Shown: positions 30,273 through 40,070 of the stretch, in pieces
How the letters are laid out: each line of letters starts with the position of its first letter
Numbering within the stretch: the first letter of the stretch is position 1
NCBI GenBank assembly: GCA_005799745.1
Contig: SYFY01000187.1
Coordinates: 25,678-89,677 of the forward strand
Reading direction: 5' to 3'
Origin: Gammaproteobacteria bacterium
Lineage (GTDB): Bacteria > Pseudomonadota > Gammaproteobacteria > Pseudomonadales > Azotimanducaceae
DNA: 64,000 nucleotides
Notes under the pieces: model-generated
The model's database searches: none
Seen by the model: the letters and a program-made list of their open reading frames with translations, nothing else
What the model was told of the DNA's origin: nothing
Translations under genes and position numbers: made by a program

Positions 30273-31679
30273 ATGACACTGAGACGCACCAAGATTATCT
30301 GCACTATTGGCCCAGCCACGGCGAGCTTTAGCAAATTGAAGGCACTGTACGCGGCTGGCATGAACGTGGTCCGCATCAACATGTCCCACGCAGACCATGT
30401 CAGCGCCGGCAAGGTCATGCACTGGATCAAGACGCTGAACCGCCAGGTGCCTTACCCCATACCAGTCATGCTCGATACTCAAGGCCCGGAAATTCGGACA
30501 GGCGTGCTCACCAAGCCCATCGCACTCGTACCTGGGCAAATCGTGACGCTGTCTGTCCGAGGGGCAGCGGACGTTGAAACCACTTCGATTCAAGTGAACT
30601 ACCAGGAATTGGTCGACATCGTTAAACCGGGCAATCGGGTCACGGTCGACAATGGACTGATCAACTTTGAGGTGCTCCGTAAGCAGGATCAGGCACTGGT
30701 GTGCAAGGTGATCGACGGCGGAACCCTCGGCAGTCGAAGGCACGTTAATTTGCCGGGCGTATGGGTGAACCTGCCAGCCATCACCGACAAGGACCGGGAC
30801 GACATTCTCTTCGGGGTGGCAAACGACATTGATTTTGTTGCGCTGAGTTTCGTTCGCGATGTGGAAGACATCGATCAACTTCGGGCGTTGCTTGGCAAGA
30901 AGGCCGACAAGGTCAAGATCATCGCCAAAATTGAAGACCAGGAAGGCGTACGCAACGTTCACCGTATCGTACAAGCTGCAGACGGCGTCATGGTGGCTCG
31001 AGGCGACCTTGGTATCGAAACCAATATCGCTGACCTTCCGAATATCCAGCGGCGTATCGTTCACGCGGCTGCGGTGCAAGGAAAGCGCTGCATCGTCGCC
31101 ACACATCTGCTTGAAAGCATGATCGTCAACCCGATTCCAACACGCGCCGAAGTCACGGACGTGGCAAACGCCATTTACGAAGGTGCGGATGCAGTCATGT
31201 TAAGTGGTGAAACAAGCATAGGCGCTCATCCGGAACGCTGCGTCGCGCAGCTGCATGCCATTGCTGAACAATCTGAGCGTTGGCCTGGTTTGGGTTATGA
31301 GAAAGATCTTGAACCTCAATCCGACAAACAACACATGACCATTCACGCCGTAGCCCTGGCCGAGTCCTTACGCGCTGATGGCATTGTCGTCATCACACGG
31401 CGAGGGGTTACAGCGGATCTGGTCACTGCGGCTCGTCCTCATCGTGTGCCGATCTACGCGTTTACCAATAGCAGTCAAACCCGACGCCGCCTTGCACTGA
31501 ATCGGTCGGTTTACGCCCACCGTACCGCCTTTAGCAGTAACCCAGAGCGCACGCTTCAGACGGCCTTTAAAGTGCTTCGGCAGCGTGAAGGCCTACCGGA
31601 AAACGCCAAAGTGGTTGTGATCTCAGATGTGCTCGCTGGGCAAAACAGTGAAGCCATCCAGATCCGGTTCGTACCCTAA
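30273..31679 (+). CDS. pyk: pyruvate kinase
   Basis: 468 aa; RRTKIICTIGPAT, GMNVVRINMSHA, DTQGPEIRTG, VMVARGDLGIE, ADAVMLSGETSIGAHP. Confidence 0.95.
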   Translation: MTLRRTKIICTIGPATASFSKLKALYAAGMNVVRINMSHADHVSAGKVMHWIKTLNRQVPYPIPVMLDTQGPEIRTGVLTKPIALVPGQIVTLSVRGAADVETTSIQVNYQELVDIVKPGNRVTVDNGLINFEVLRKQDQALVCKVIDGGTLGSRRHVNLPGVWVNLPAITDKDRDDILFGVANDIDFVALSFVRDVEDIDQLRALLGKKADKVKIIAKIEDQEGVRNVHRIVQAADGVMVARGDLGIETNIADLPNIQRRIVHAAAVQGKRCIVATHLLESMIVNPIPTRAEVTDVANAIYEGADAVMLSGETSIGAHPERCVAQLHAIAEQSERWPGLGYEKDLEPQSDKQHMTIHAVALAESLRADGIVVITRRGVTADLVTAARPHRVPIYAFTNSSQTRRRLALNRSVYAHRTAFSSNPERTLQTAFKVLRQREGLPENAKVVVISDVLAGQNSEAIQIRFVP

Positions 31680-31683
31680 CGCG

Positions 31684-32688
31684 ATGGTCTTTCGACTCGA
31701 CTCGCTGCCGTTGCACCTGCGCGCTGCGTTGATCCGTTTGTTGCGTGTATTCCTGATCATTCTCTTGAGTTCGCCGGCCATAGCCGAAACTCGCAAGATT
31801 CAATTTGATAACGGCGACATCTACGAAGGTGAGGTTGATGATGATCGCCGTACCGGCACCGGTGTGTACATCTGGGCCAATGGCAATCGATACGAAGGTG
31901 ACTTTGCCAACAACGCTATGCACGGAAACGGCACCTATACCTGGAAAGACGGTCGCGTCTACACCGGCGATTTTGTACTCGACAAACGAGAAGGGCATGG
32001 CGAATTAGTGTGGCCCAACGGCGACCGCTACGTGGGTAGTTTCCGCGCGAGTCAGATCAACGGGGAAGGCCGCTTTGTCTGGGCCAATGGTGATGTTTAT
32101 GCCGGTGCATTCGTCGCCGGCGAACGAACGGGGCGAGGGACGTTCACCTGGGCTGGCGGCAACAACTATGCTGGCGATTTTCAGCGGGGTGTCTTACATG
32201 GAGTTGGCACGTTTGCCTGGTCCGATGAGCGTCGCTACGTGGGCGCCTTTGTTAACGGCTTGAAGAGTGGCCAAGGCCGGTTTGAATGGCCCAATGGCAA
32301 CCGCTACGAAGGAGAGTTTCGAAACGACCTGCGCGAAGGCATCGGCCGCTTCTTCTGGCGGGATGACACGGTGTATCAGGGGGAGTTTGCTGCCAACCGC
32401 ATGCATGGATTTGGCGTAAAAATAAGGCCTGACGGCGCGAAAGAACTCCAACGTTGGGAACAGGGTACTTTGCGTGACAGTGTGCAAGTGATCGCCAATC
32501 CACGTTGTCGACTGCAGATTCGTGGTGAATTGTGGATTTTTTCCAGTGACCGCTGCATCAACGGACTGGCCCATGGCAAAGGCCTCGCCGTGCATCCCTC
32601 CGGAGATCGCATGATTCGCGAAGGAAACTTTGTGCTCGGTCATCTGATCGATGGCGGAGTGTTCTCACTTCGTCCTCAACGTGGTTGA
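31684..32688 (+). CDS. MORN-repeat protein with signal peptide
   Basis: Repeated YxGxFxxxxxxGxGxxxWxxGxRYxG units; start set at ATG 31684 (MVFRLDSLPL). Confidence 0.9.
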   Translation: MVFRLDSLPLHLRAALIRLLRVFLIILLSSPAIAETRKIQFDNGDIYEGEVDDDRRTGTGVYIWANGNRYEGDFANNAMHGNGTYTWKDGRVYTGDFVLDKREGHGELVWPNGDRYVGSFRASQINGEGRFVWANGDVYAGAFVAGERTGRGTFTWAGGNNYAGDFQRGVLHGVGTFAWSDERRYVGAFVNGLKSGQGRFEWPNGNRYEGEFRNDLREGIGRFFWRDDTVYQGEFAANRMHGFGVKIRPDGAKELQRWEQGTLRDSVQVIANPRCRLQIRGELWIFSSDRCINGLAHGKGLAVHPSGDRMIREGNFVLGHLIDGGVFSLRPQRG

Positions 32689-34966
32689 GTATCAACCAGA
32701 GTTGATGTCGCCGTTGGCGCAGTGGCAATTCGACGCGCCACTTAACAAAGCTGGCGAAGACAAGGGTGGTATGGGCGAGGTGGTTCGTGTCATCCATCGG
32801 CGTTCAGGTCGGCGCGGTGTGCTCAAAAGAGTGCGTGCAGAGCTGGTTCAAGATCCCCTGTTCCGTAAGCGTTTCGAAGCGGAATGTCGGATCACCTCGA
32901 ATCTCATCCACCCTAACATCGTGCAGGTACTGGATATCGCCACGGAGGGTGCAGCAGCGGGTCTCGTGACCGAGTACCTTGAAGGTGGCAGCCTGGATGC
33001 GCGCCTGGCCCGGGGAATGCACCTTTCGTTCGCCGTCAAAGTGGTTAGTGATCTGGCACGAGCGCTCGACTTCGCTGCATCCGGCGGGGTTGTACACGGC
33101 GACGTGAAGCCCGGGAATGTGTTGTTTCGTGATGCGGACACTGCCGTCCTCATAGACTTTGGCGCGGCACGCCTGTCGTCCGCCGATAACCCTGATCGTC
33201 CCTTCGCGAGCCTAGCCTATGCGAGCCCTGAAGTGCTGCTGAGAGACCCCGTAGATGTCCGCACAGATCTATACAGTCTAGGCGTCATCCTCTTTCAGAT
33301 ACTGACCGGCGATGTACCATTCCCCGGCAAGGACGTTGATCAAGTTGTCAGCCAACAACACAATTCAGTGCCACGCCTTCCGATCCATCTAGCACCGTTC
33401 CAACCCATCATGGATCGCCTGCTGGCACGACGTCCCGAGCAGCGTTTCCAAACGGGCGAAGCTGTCGTGGCGGCACTCGACCAGCTTCGCCTTGAAGGCT
33501 CGCTTCCCGGGGTCACCATCCGCACCGGGGAAGTCACTTCTGCTGAGATACGCGCCGTCGCAGAAAGTGTTCTCGTCACGTTTAAGGATCCGCGTCGTGC
33601 TGAGGCACGTGGACGTCGTCGGCAGAGACGTCGCATCGTCGCCATGAGTCTCAGTCTCGTGGCAGCCTTGGTGGCAGTAAGCTCTGGTGCTTATTGGCTC
33701 GCAACCCACCCTGAAGACCTGCAATCACTGTTGGCTGAGGCTGGATTCGCTGAAAAACCAGGGTTGATCGATGCCTGGAACGAAGCACAATCGTTACGCC
33801 AGGATCCCAACCAGGGATTGCGTACCCTTGTAGCGGCCTACGAGCGAGTCCTGCAGATCGATCCTCAACATGCCAACGCACGGGAAGGTCTTGCGAGCAT
33901 CGCGGATGAGTGGAAGTCCACCATCGACGGCGCGTTGCGTGATGGAAACTTCAGCGCTGCCGACGCGCGTCTTCAGGAAGCGCGACTTGCGTTCCCGGAT
34001 GACGCTGAATTCTCGCGCCTCGTGGGGGAGGTCGAAGATCGCAGAAATGCCGAGGCCTTACTGGAAAGCACTCGCGCGCTTTTGGCAAGTCATGGACTTT
34101 CAGATGCCCCGTCCGCCACAGCCGCTATTCAGGCATTCAACGAGGTACAACGACTGGCACCGGGGCATCCCATCGCGATGCGAGAACTCGAGACCGTCGC
34201 TCGGCATTACGCTGGTCTCGCGAGCGAACGTGTCGCCGCAGGCGACGTGGAATCGGCTATCGGTCATCTTGATCGAGCCAGTACCGCAAGTCCGGATCTT
34301 CCGGAGATCGCGGCCATCCGACAGTCGATCCAGCAAGCCAATACGACCCGTGCGACGATCGGTCAGTTTTTGGAAGAGGCCCGTCAACATCGCGAATCTG
34401 GCGCGTTGGTAGCGCCCGCGGACAACAATGCGGCAGTGCTTTACCACCAGGTTCTGTCGATCGATCCCGGCAACACCATCGCCCGGCAGGGTCTCGATGA
34501 GGTAGTCGCGCAACTTCGCGAGGTCGTGGCGACCCGCTTAAGCGGCAGTGATTTTCCTGCCGTCGCCGATCTCATCACCCAATCCAGTGCCGTTAATCTC
34601 GATCCCGCTGCGGTCGAGGAGTTTCGCCGTCAACTGGTTTCTGAGCAAACCCGCATCGCCAACCTTACCCGACTACTCAGTGCGGCCCGACGATACATCG
34701 CCGACGGTTATCTCACCGCACCGGACAGTGGTAATGCGACTCAGTCACTTCGAGAAGTACAGCGTCTTGACCCTGGCAATACCGAGGCGGATACCTTACT
34801 TCGCGAGGTCGCACGCCGTCTCGCACAAGTGGCGCAAGAAGCATGGGATGCTGGTTTACGTCGAGAAGCCCAGGAGTATCTAGATTTAGCCTTAGCCATC
34901 GTGCCCGGGATCACGCGATGGCAGACTCTGCGTGAGGAATGGACCGAACTTGATGCACAGAGCTAA
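32651..34966 (+). CDS. Ser/Thr protein kinase with TM segment and C-terminal TPR-like repeats
   Basis: 771 aa; GGMGEVVRVIHRRSGRRGVLKRV, VVHGDVKPGNVLF, LIDFGAARL, TM ~IVAMSLSLVAALVAVSSGAYW, repeats ...LQIDPQHANAREGL / LSIDPGNTIARQGL / QRLDPGNTEADTLL. Confidence 0.9.
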   Translation: MAECSHFVLNVVEYQPELMSPLAQWQFDAPLNKAGEDKGGMGEVVRVIHRRSGRRGVLKRVRAELVQDPLFRKRFEAECRITSNLIHPNIVQVLDIATEGAAAGLVTEYLEGGSLDARLARGMHLSFAVKVVSDLARALDFAASGGVVHGDVKPGNVLFRDADTAVLIDFGAARLSSADNPDRPFASLAYASPEVLLRDPVDVRTDLYSLGVILFQILTGDVPFPGKDVDQVVSQQHNSVPRLPIHLAPFQPIMDRLLARRPEQRFQTGEAVVAALDQLRLEGSLPGVTIRTGEVTSAEIRAVAESVLVTFKDPRRAEARGRRRQRRRIVAMSLSLVAALVAVSSGAYWLATHPEDLQSLLAEAGFAEKPGLIDAWNEAQSLRQDPNQGLRTLVAAYERVLQIDPQHANAREGLASIADEWKSTIDGALRDGNFSAADARLQEARLAFPDDAEFSRLVGEVEDRRNAEALLESTRALLASHGLSDAPSATAAIQAFNEVQRLAPGHPIAMRELETVARHYAGLASERVAAGDVESAIGHLDRASTASPDLPEIAAIRQSIQQANTTRATIGQFLEEARQHRESGALVAPADNNAAVLYHQVLSIDPGNTIARQGLDEVVAQLREVVATRLSGSDFPAVADLITQSSAVNLDPAAVEEFRRQLVSEQTRIANLTRLLSAARRYIADGYLTAPDSGNATQSLREVQRLDPGNTEADTLLREVARRLAQVAQEAWDAGLRREAQEYLDLALAIVPGITRWQTLREEWTELDAQS

Positions 34967-34995
34967 CGCCTCCTGGAAGGGCCTTCAATCTCCCG

Positions 34996-35916
34996 ATGGA
35001 CACCGAGACGAACACTGAGATAAACGGTGAGACGACAGCCGACATTGCTTATTTACTAAAGATCGAGGGTGAAACCTTACTTGTGCAAGGCAATCTCACG
35101 ATAGGCCGGCACATCGACAACGATATAATCGTCGCCGGTGAAGACGTGCTCGACTTTCATCTTAGGTTGGAGCTCTGTGAGCGTGGACCGAACGTGATTC
35201 CACTCGGCAACGCGACCTTTGCGCTGAACGGCAATGAAGTTGAAGGCATCTGGAGCCTGATTCCGGGTGACGTATTGGGCATTGGTGTCGTGGCCGTACA
35301 CGTCGGAATCGAGAGGGAACAGGCAGATGGCATTCGAGCTTGGGTACTGGCTGAGCAGGACACCGAACGGATTCACGACATTGCCGATGACTTTTTGATA
35401 GGTCGGCATCCGGAGTGTGGTTTGCAGCTCGACAGCGAACACGTGTCCAGAAGGCATGCTCGCATCGTCCAGGTGGCCGGTGGCGTTTGGATACAAGACC
35501 TCGGCTCCGCCAATGGCACACAGTTGAATGGCCGGACGATTCGCGGTGGTTGCCGTCTCCTCCATGGCGACGAAGTGCGTTTTGATGAGCTGGCTTTCAG
35601 GGTAAGAGGCATCGGTGAGGATCTGACGGTCATGCGTCCCTTCCGGGATGAAGACCTTCGACCGATTCGAGTGCTTGACGGATCAACGTCGAATGAAACG
35701 TCCGAAGGCGGTCGTTCGTTGGTTGCTAACATTGAGTCGAGTATCAAAAAACGCGGGGTGAGCCAACAGCGCAACAACACCGCGACATCGGTGTCGTCAG
35801 TGGCAAGGCTCCAAGCCGCACCAAACGTTTCGACTCAGAGGAGGGCGACCCCTGCTCAAGATCAACATGTCCTGGAGGGGTTATCCGATTCCGGTAAGGT
35901 CAACACTTTCCGCTGA
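34996..35916 (+). CDS. FHA-domain protein
   Basis: FLIGRHPECGLQLDSEHVSRRHARIVQVAGGVWIQDLGSANGTQLNGRTI. Confidence 0.92.
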   Translation: MDTETNTEINGETTADIAYLLKIEGETLLVQGNLTIGRHIDNDIIVAGEDVLDFHLRLELCERGPNVIPLGNATFALNGNEVEGIWSLIPGDVLGIGVVAVHVGIEREQADGIRAWVLAEQDTERIHDIADDFLIGRHPECGLQLDSEHVSRRHARIVQVAGGVWIQDLGSANGTQLNGRTIRGGCRLLHGDEVRFDELAFRVRGIGEDLTVMRPFRDEDLRPIRVLDGSTSNETSEGGRSLVANIESSIKKRGVSQQRNNTATSVSSVARLQAAPNVSTQRRATPAQDQHVLEGLSDSGKVNTFR

Positions 35917-36242
35917 TGTACGGACGCTCGCGCATTGGCACTGCACCTGCTTGCGAAATCCGCATCGATCATCCGAGCCTCGCCGAAATCTACGTGGAAA
36001 TCGTGATTCGCCCTGAGCAGGCGACACTGACTGCCGTCGGGGGAATTGGAGCGACTTCAGTCAATCAGCAGGCGGCGGTAGTACGGGACCTGGCCGACGG
36101 CGACCACTTGCGCTTGGGGGATGTGGAGTTTGCGTATCACGCTGCGCGAACTTCACAAGGTGGAAGTCTGTGGGCACACCGATGGGTTCGCGTGGGAGGT
36201 GTGGTATTCCTGGTACTGCTCGCCAGTTTCCTCTTTCGCTGA
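35916..36242 (+). CDS. short FHA-like protein with C-terminal TM anchor
   Basis: MYGRSRIGTAPACEIRIDHPSLAEIYVEIVIRPE...VGGVVFLVLLASFLFR; TGATG overlap with upstream FHA gene. Confidence 0.75.
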   Translation: MYGRSRIGTAPACEIRIDHPSLAEIYVEIVIRPEQATLTAVGGIGATSVNQQAAVVRDLADGDHLRLGDVEFAYHAARTSQGGSLWAHRWVRVGGVVFLVLLASFLFR

Positions 36243-36331
36243 AGCGCTCGCAGATCCCGCACACACGCGTCGTTTCTCAACGGCGGTCGCTCCGGCTATC
36301 CTTGCCGCCCCCAAAGTTCCCGAGACAGTCC

Positions 36332-37234
36332 ATGGCGGTAAAGATTCCCTATCTGCGCGAGCTGAGTTTTGAATATGGTCATGTCGAGACCGTCGCCCCG
36401 GGAATTCGTCGGGTTATCGCCAAAAACCCTAGCCCTTTCACCTTTCACGGCACAGGAACCTACATTCTGGGTACGGGGAGTGTCGCGGTCATTGACCCCG
36501 GTCCGGCCGACGCTGAACACATCCGCAACGTCATGGCAGCGGTAGCTGGAGAGCGGATCAGTCACATCCTTATCACCCATACCCACATGGACCATTCTCC
36601 AGGCGCCGCGTTGATCAAGGCGGAAGTAGACGCGAACACCTACGGATTTGGTCCTCACGGCGCTGGCAAGGTGGCAGCCGGCATCGTGGTTGAAGAGGGT
36701 GGCGATATGGATTTCACACCCGACATCCAGGTCGGCCATCGCGACGTGATTCAAGGTGGGGACTGGAGTATCGAATGTGTCTATACGCCTGGGCACACGT
36801 CCAATCATCTGTGTTTTCAACTGCGTGAACAAAAGGCGTTGTTTACGGGGGACCACGTCATGGGTTGGTCCACCAGTATCATTTCTCCCCCCGATGGGGA
36901 CATGGCCGCCTATATGAAGAGTCTTGAGTTGTTGCTCGAGCGAGACGACTCCGTGTACTGGCCCACACACGGTCCCTGCATCCTCGATCCGAAAACCCAC
37001 GTCCGGGCCTTCATCGAACATCGCCTCGAGCGCCAACAGCAAATCATCGACTGTATGCGTCAGGGTGTTTCGAAGATCGCGGACATGGTGCCACGCATGT
37101 ACACCGACACACCGGAATTCATGTATCCCGCAGCAGGTCGGAGCGTGTTTGCAGCGCTCGAGTACATAATCGCCAAGGGTGTGGCTAGAACGGAGGGTTC
37201 GCCGACACTTGAAGGTGCGTACTTCCTCGTCTGA
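36332..37234 (+). CDS. MBL-fold metallo-hydrolase
   Basis: ILITHTHMDHSPGAALI, TPGHTSNHLCF, FTGDHVMGWST; start at ATG 36332. Confidence 0.93.
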   Translation: MAVKIPYLRELSFEYGHVETVAPGIRRVIAKNPSPFTFHGTGTYILGTGSVAVIDPGPADAEHIRNVMAAVAGERISHILITHTHMDHSPGAALIKAEVDANTYGFGPHGAGKVAAGIVVEEGGDMDFTPDIQVGHRDVIQGGDWSIECVYTPGHTSNHLCFQLREQKALFTGDHVMGWSTSIISPPDGDMAAYMKSLELLLERDDSVYWPTHGPCILDPKTHVRAFIEHRLERQQQIIDCMRQGVSKIADMVPRMYTDTPEFMYPAAGRSVFAALEYIIAKGVARTEGSPTLEGAYFLV

Positions 37235-37253
37235 TGCGGATGCCGCCCACCGC

Positions 37254-38465
37254 TTAAGCGCCGCGTTGGCCGAGAACCTCTTGGTAGGCAGTCTGCATTT
37301 CATCGAGCATGCGCGATTCTTCATAGTGCAGGAGGACCTGGTCACGGCCGAGACGACCGAGATCAACGAGACGATGGCGCTGGGTGTAAACGGTGGTCAG
37401 AACACTAACAAGGTGATCCACGTCACCGGACTGAAAGGTGCGAATCGTCGGACACAGTGAGGCGACCTCCCTGCAACCCGGCACATCCGCGACGATAGCG
37501 GGTACACCACACGCGATCGATTCCAGCACCACGTTCGGTGTGCCTTCGCAGAGCGAAGGTAACACCGTGACATCGCAGGCGCGATAGAGCGTTTCGGGAT
37601 CGTCGCGATGTCCGGTGGTGATCACTCGATCATCGAGCTTCAGCTCTGCAATCAACGATTCCAATCGTCCGAGCTCGAGTATTGAGCTTGCGCTGCCTCG
37701 CGCGACGGAGTCGCCGGCCAACAAGAGCTGCACATCGATTCCGCGTTGAATGAGTTGAGACGTCGCCTTCAGCAACACCGCATGGTTCTTGACCGGTTTA
37801 AAACTCGCAAACATGCCGATCAGTAACGTGTCCGGACCAACGCCGAGACCAGCGCGTACGGCTGTGCCTGAGCCCGGAGCGAATCGGCTCGAGTCGACAC
37901 CGTTGCGCACCACCCGATAACGTGCGCGCGCGCGGCGAAAGTGTGTGGAGTGTCAACGGAGACCTTCATCCGAATTGGCAATACAGGCCTTCATATTGGT
38001 AGTGCAGGACCGGTACAGAAAATCTTGCCACCACGCGTAATCGTGCCGGCTACTGCGTTCCGAACCGATCGCCACCGCACGAGGTAGAAGACGTACGGCG
38101 AGACAACAGAGAATTTCCGCATCGATCAAAAAACCATGCAAGACCTGCGTGTGGAGCCGTCGGGCGAGGCGGAAAAGGGCCCATGGAGATCGACCTGGCA
38201 ACAGATGAAGTCGACTCGGTTCGATGAGCGCTGAGGCGAGTGGAGCAAAGTTCGAAAAAATCGCGATGTGGACGTTATGTCCAAGCCGTGCCCATCCATT
38301 CGCCGGCATCAACACTTGGCGTTCAGCGCCACCAAAGCCGAGGTCACCGATCACAAGCAGCACATTGAGTGCGTCAGTGCGGTCAAAATTCTGATCGTTC
38401 GGCACACTTTCCGGCGTTTCCGGCTCGTTGGGTTGCACGTCAATCTGCAGCGTTGGGATACTCAC
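37254..38465 (-). pseudogene. glycosyltransferase family 4, interrupted by in-frame TGA at 37953-37955
   Basis: N-part LLVIGDLGFGGAERQVLMPANGWARLGHNVHI..., C-part MVRNGVDSSRF...LIGMFASFKPVKNHAVLL...SLCEGTPNVVLESIACGVPAIVADVPG; both in the same frame. Confidence 0.85.
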
Positions 38466-38493
38466 GGATTATCACGATTCGCGGAGCGACGAT

Positions 38494-38913
38494 ATGCCAG
38501 AGCGGCCATTGCCACAGCCCACACCCGAAACAGAACACTTCTGGGCGGGAACACGTAGCGGCGAATTGCGTTTGCAACGTTGCCAGACATGTGACACCAC
38601 TTATTTCCCACCACGACCGTTTTGCCCGGAGTGCAGCAGTCGCCATGTTGAGGTCTTTGTTGCGAGCGGTCGCGGAACGCTGGAAAGTTATGTCATCAAC
38701 CATCGGCCGCATCCTGCCTGGTCAGAGCCGTATGCCATTGCACTGATCAAACTCGAAGAAGGCCCTCGCATGATGAGCAATATCGTGGAGTGCCCACAAA
38801 CGCCTGAGTCGCTCGTTCTTGATATGCCACTGCAAGTGGTTTGGCAGAAACAGAACGAGCAGATCACCTTGCCGTTGTTTCGTCGTGTAGTGGCTTCCGG
38901 AGAACATCGATGA
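38494..38913 (+). CDS. DUF35 / Zn-ribbon OB-fold protein
   Basis: HFWAGTRSGELRLQRCQTCDTTYFPPRPFCPECSSRHVEVFVASGRGTLESYVINHR. Confidence 0.92.
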   Translation: MPERPLPQPTPETEHFWAGTRSGELRLQRCQTCDTTYFPPRPFCPECSSRHVEVFVASGRGTLESYVINHRPHPAWSEPYAIALIKLEEGPRMMSNIVECPQTPESLVLDMPLQVVWQKQNEQITLPLFRRVVASGEHR

Positions 38914-40049
38914 CCGGTATCGCGATTGTCGGAGCAGCTGAAACCACAGAACTCGGCGTGATTCCAGGCTTGTCAGAGATACAACTGCATGCCGACGCAG
39001 CGTTAAACGCGTTCGCTGACGCGGGCATTTCGGCGCGCGATATCGATGGCTTTGCAACCGCTGGCTTTCGACCAACTGAGGTGGCTCAGTATCTGGGCCT
39101 TAAACCACGTTGGGTCGACGGCACCTCCGTTGGCGGTTGTTCCTTCATGGTGCACGTACGCCACGCGGTGGCGGCGATCCTCGCGGGCCACTGTGAAACG
39201 GTGCTGATTACACACGGTGAAAGTGGCAAGTCTAGGGTCGGTAAATCCGGATTTGCACCCGCGCCCGCGTCGTTTGCCGGTCAGTTCGAAGCACCGTTCG
39301 GCGTCGTCGGGCCGCCGACGATGTTTACCGTGCCGGTGCTTCGGTACATGAAAGACTATGGACTCACCCATGAACAACTGGCCATGGTGGCTGTAGTGCA
39401 ACGCCAATGGGCGAGCCGTAATCCACGCGCGTTCATGCGTGATCTGATCACCGTGGAAGATGTCTTCCGCTCACGGATGATCGCTTATCCCTTTCATCTA
39501 CTGGAGTGTTGCCTCGTCACCGATGGGGGTGGTGCGCTCATTCTCACCAAGGCCGACCGAGCCAAGGACTTCCCCAAACCAGCGGCGCATATCTGGGGGA
39601 CCGGGGAAAGCTCTGAGACGCAGATCATCAGTCAGATGGAAAGCCTGACCAGCTCACGTGCGTTTCGGGTCGCCGGATCCGACGCGATGGGCGAAGCGGG
39701 AATCAACCACAGCGATGTGGACCACCTCATGATCTACGATGCCTTTGCCCATCTACCGATCTATGGTCTCGAAGACTTGGGTTTTTGCAAAAAAGGTGAG
39801 GCCGGCGCCTTCATCGCCGAAGGGAACACAGCCCCCGGAGGCAAACTTCCGACCAACACTAACGGCGGTGGTTTGTCTTACATGCACTCCGGCATGTATG
39901 GCATGTATGCACTGCAGGAAAGTGTTCGCCAAGTGAGAGGCGAGGCCGCGGCTCAAGTAGCCGGTGTCGAAGTTGCCCTGTGTCTTGGTGTTGGCGGGAT
40001 GTTTGGCGCGAGTGGCTGCGCCGTATTGGGACGCCAGCCGAAAGGCTGA
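38910..40049 (+). CDS. thiolase-family protein (lipid-transfer/aldolase-like), DUF35 partner
   Basis: 402-aa ORF; start 38910 by ATGA overlap; VDGTSVGGCSFMVHVRHAVAAILAGHCETVLITHGES, NTNGGGLSYMHSGMYGM. Confidence 0.9.
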   Translation: MTGIAIVGAAETTELGVIPGLSEIQLHADAALNAFADAGISARDIDGFATAGFRPTEVAQYLGLKPRWVDGTSVGGCSFMVHVRHAVAAILAGHCETVLITHGESGKSRVGKSGFAPAPASFAGQFEAPFGVVGPPTMFTVPVLRYMKDYGLTHEQLAMVAVVQRQWASRNPRAFMRDLITVEDVFRSRMIAYPFHLLECCLVTDGGGALILTKADRAKDFPKPAAHIWGTGESSETQIISQMESLTSSRAFRVAGSDAMGEAGINHSDVDHLMIYDAFAHLPIYGLEDLGFCKKGEAGAFIAEGNTAPGGKLPTNTNGGGLSYMHSGMYGMYALQESVRQVRGEAAAQVAGVEVALCLGVGGMFGASGCAVLGRQPKG

Positions 40050-40070
40050 CGTCCTAGGCGGAGGAATCCT

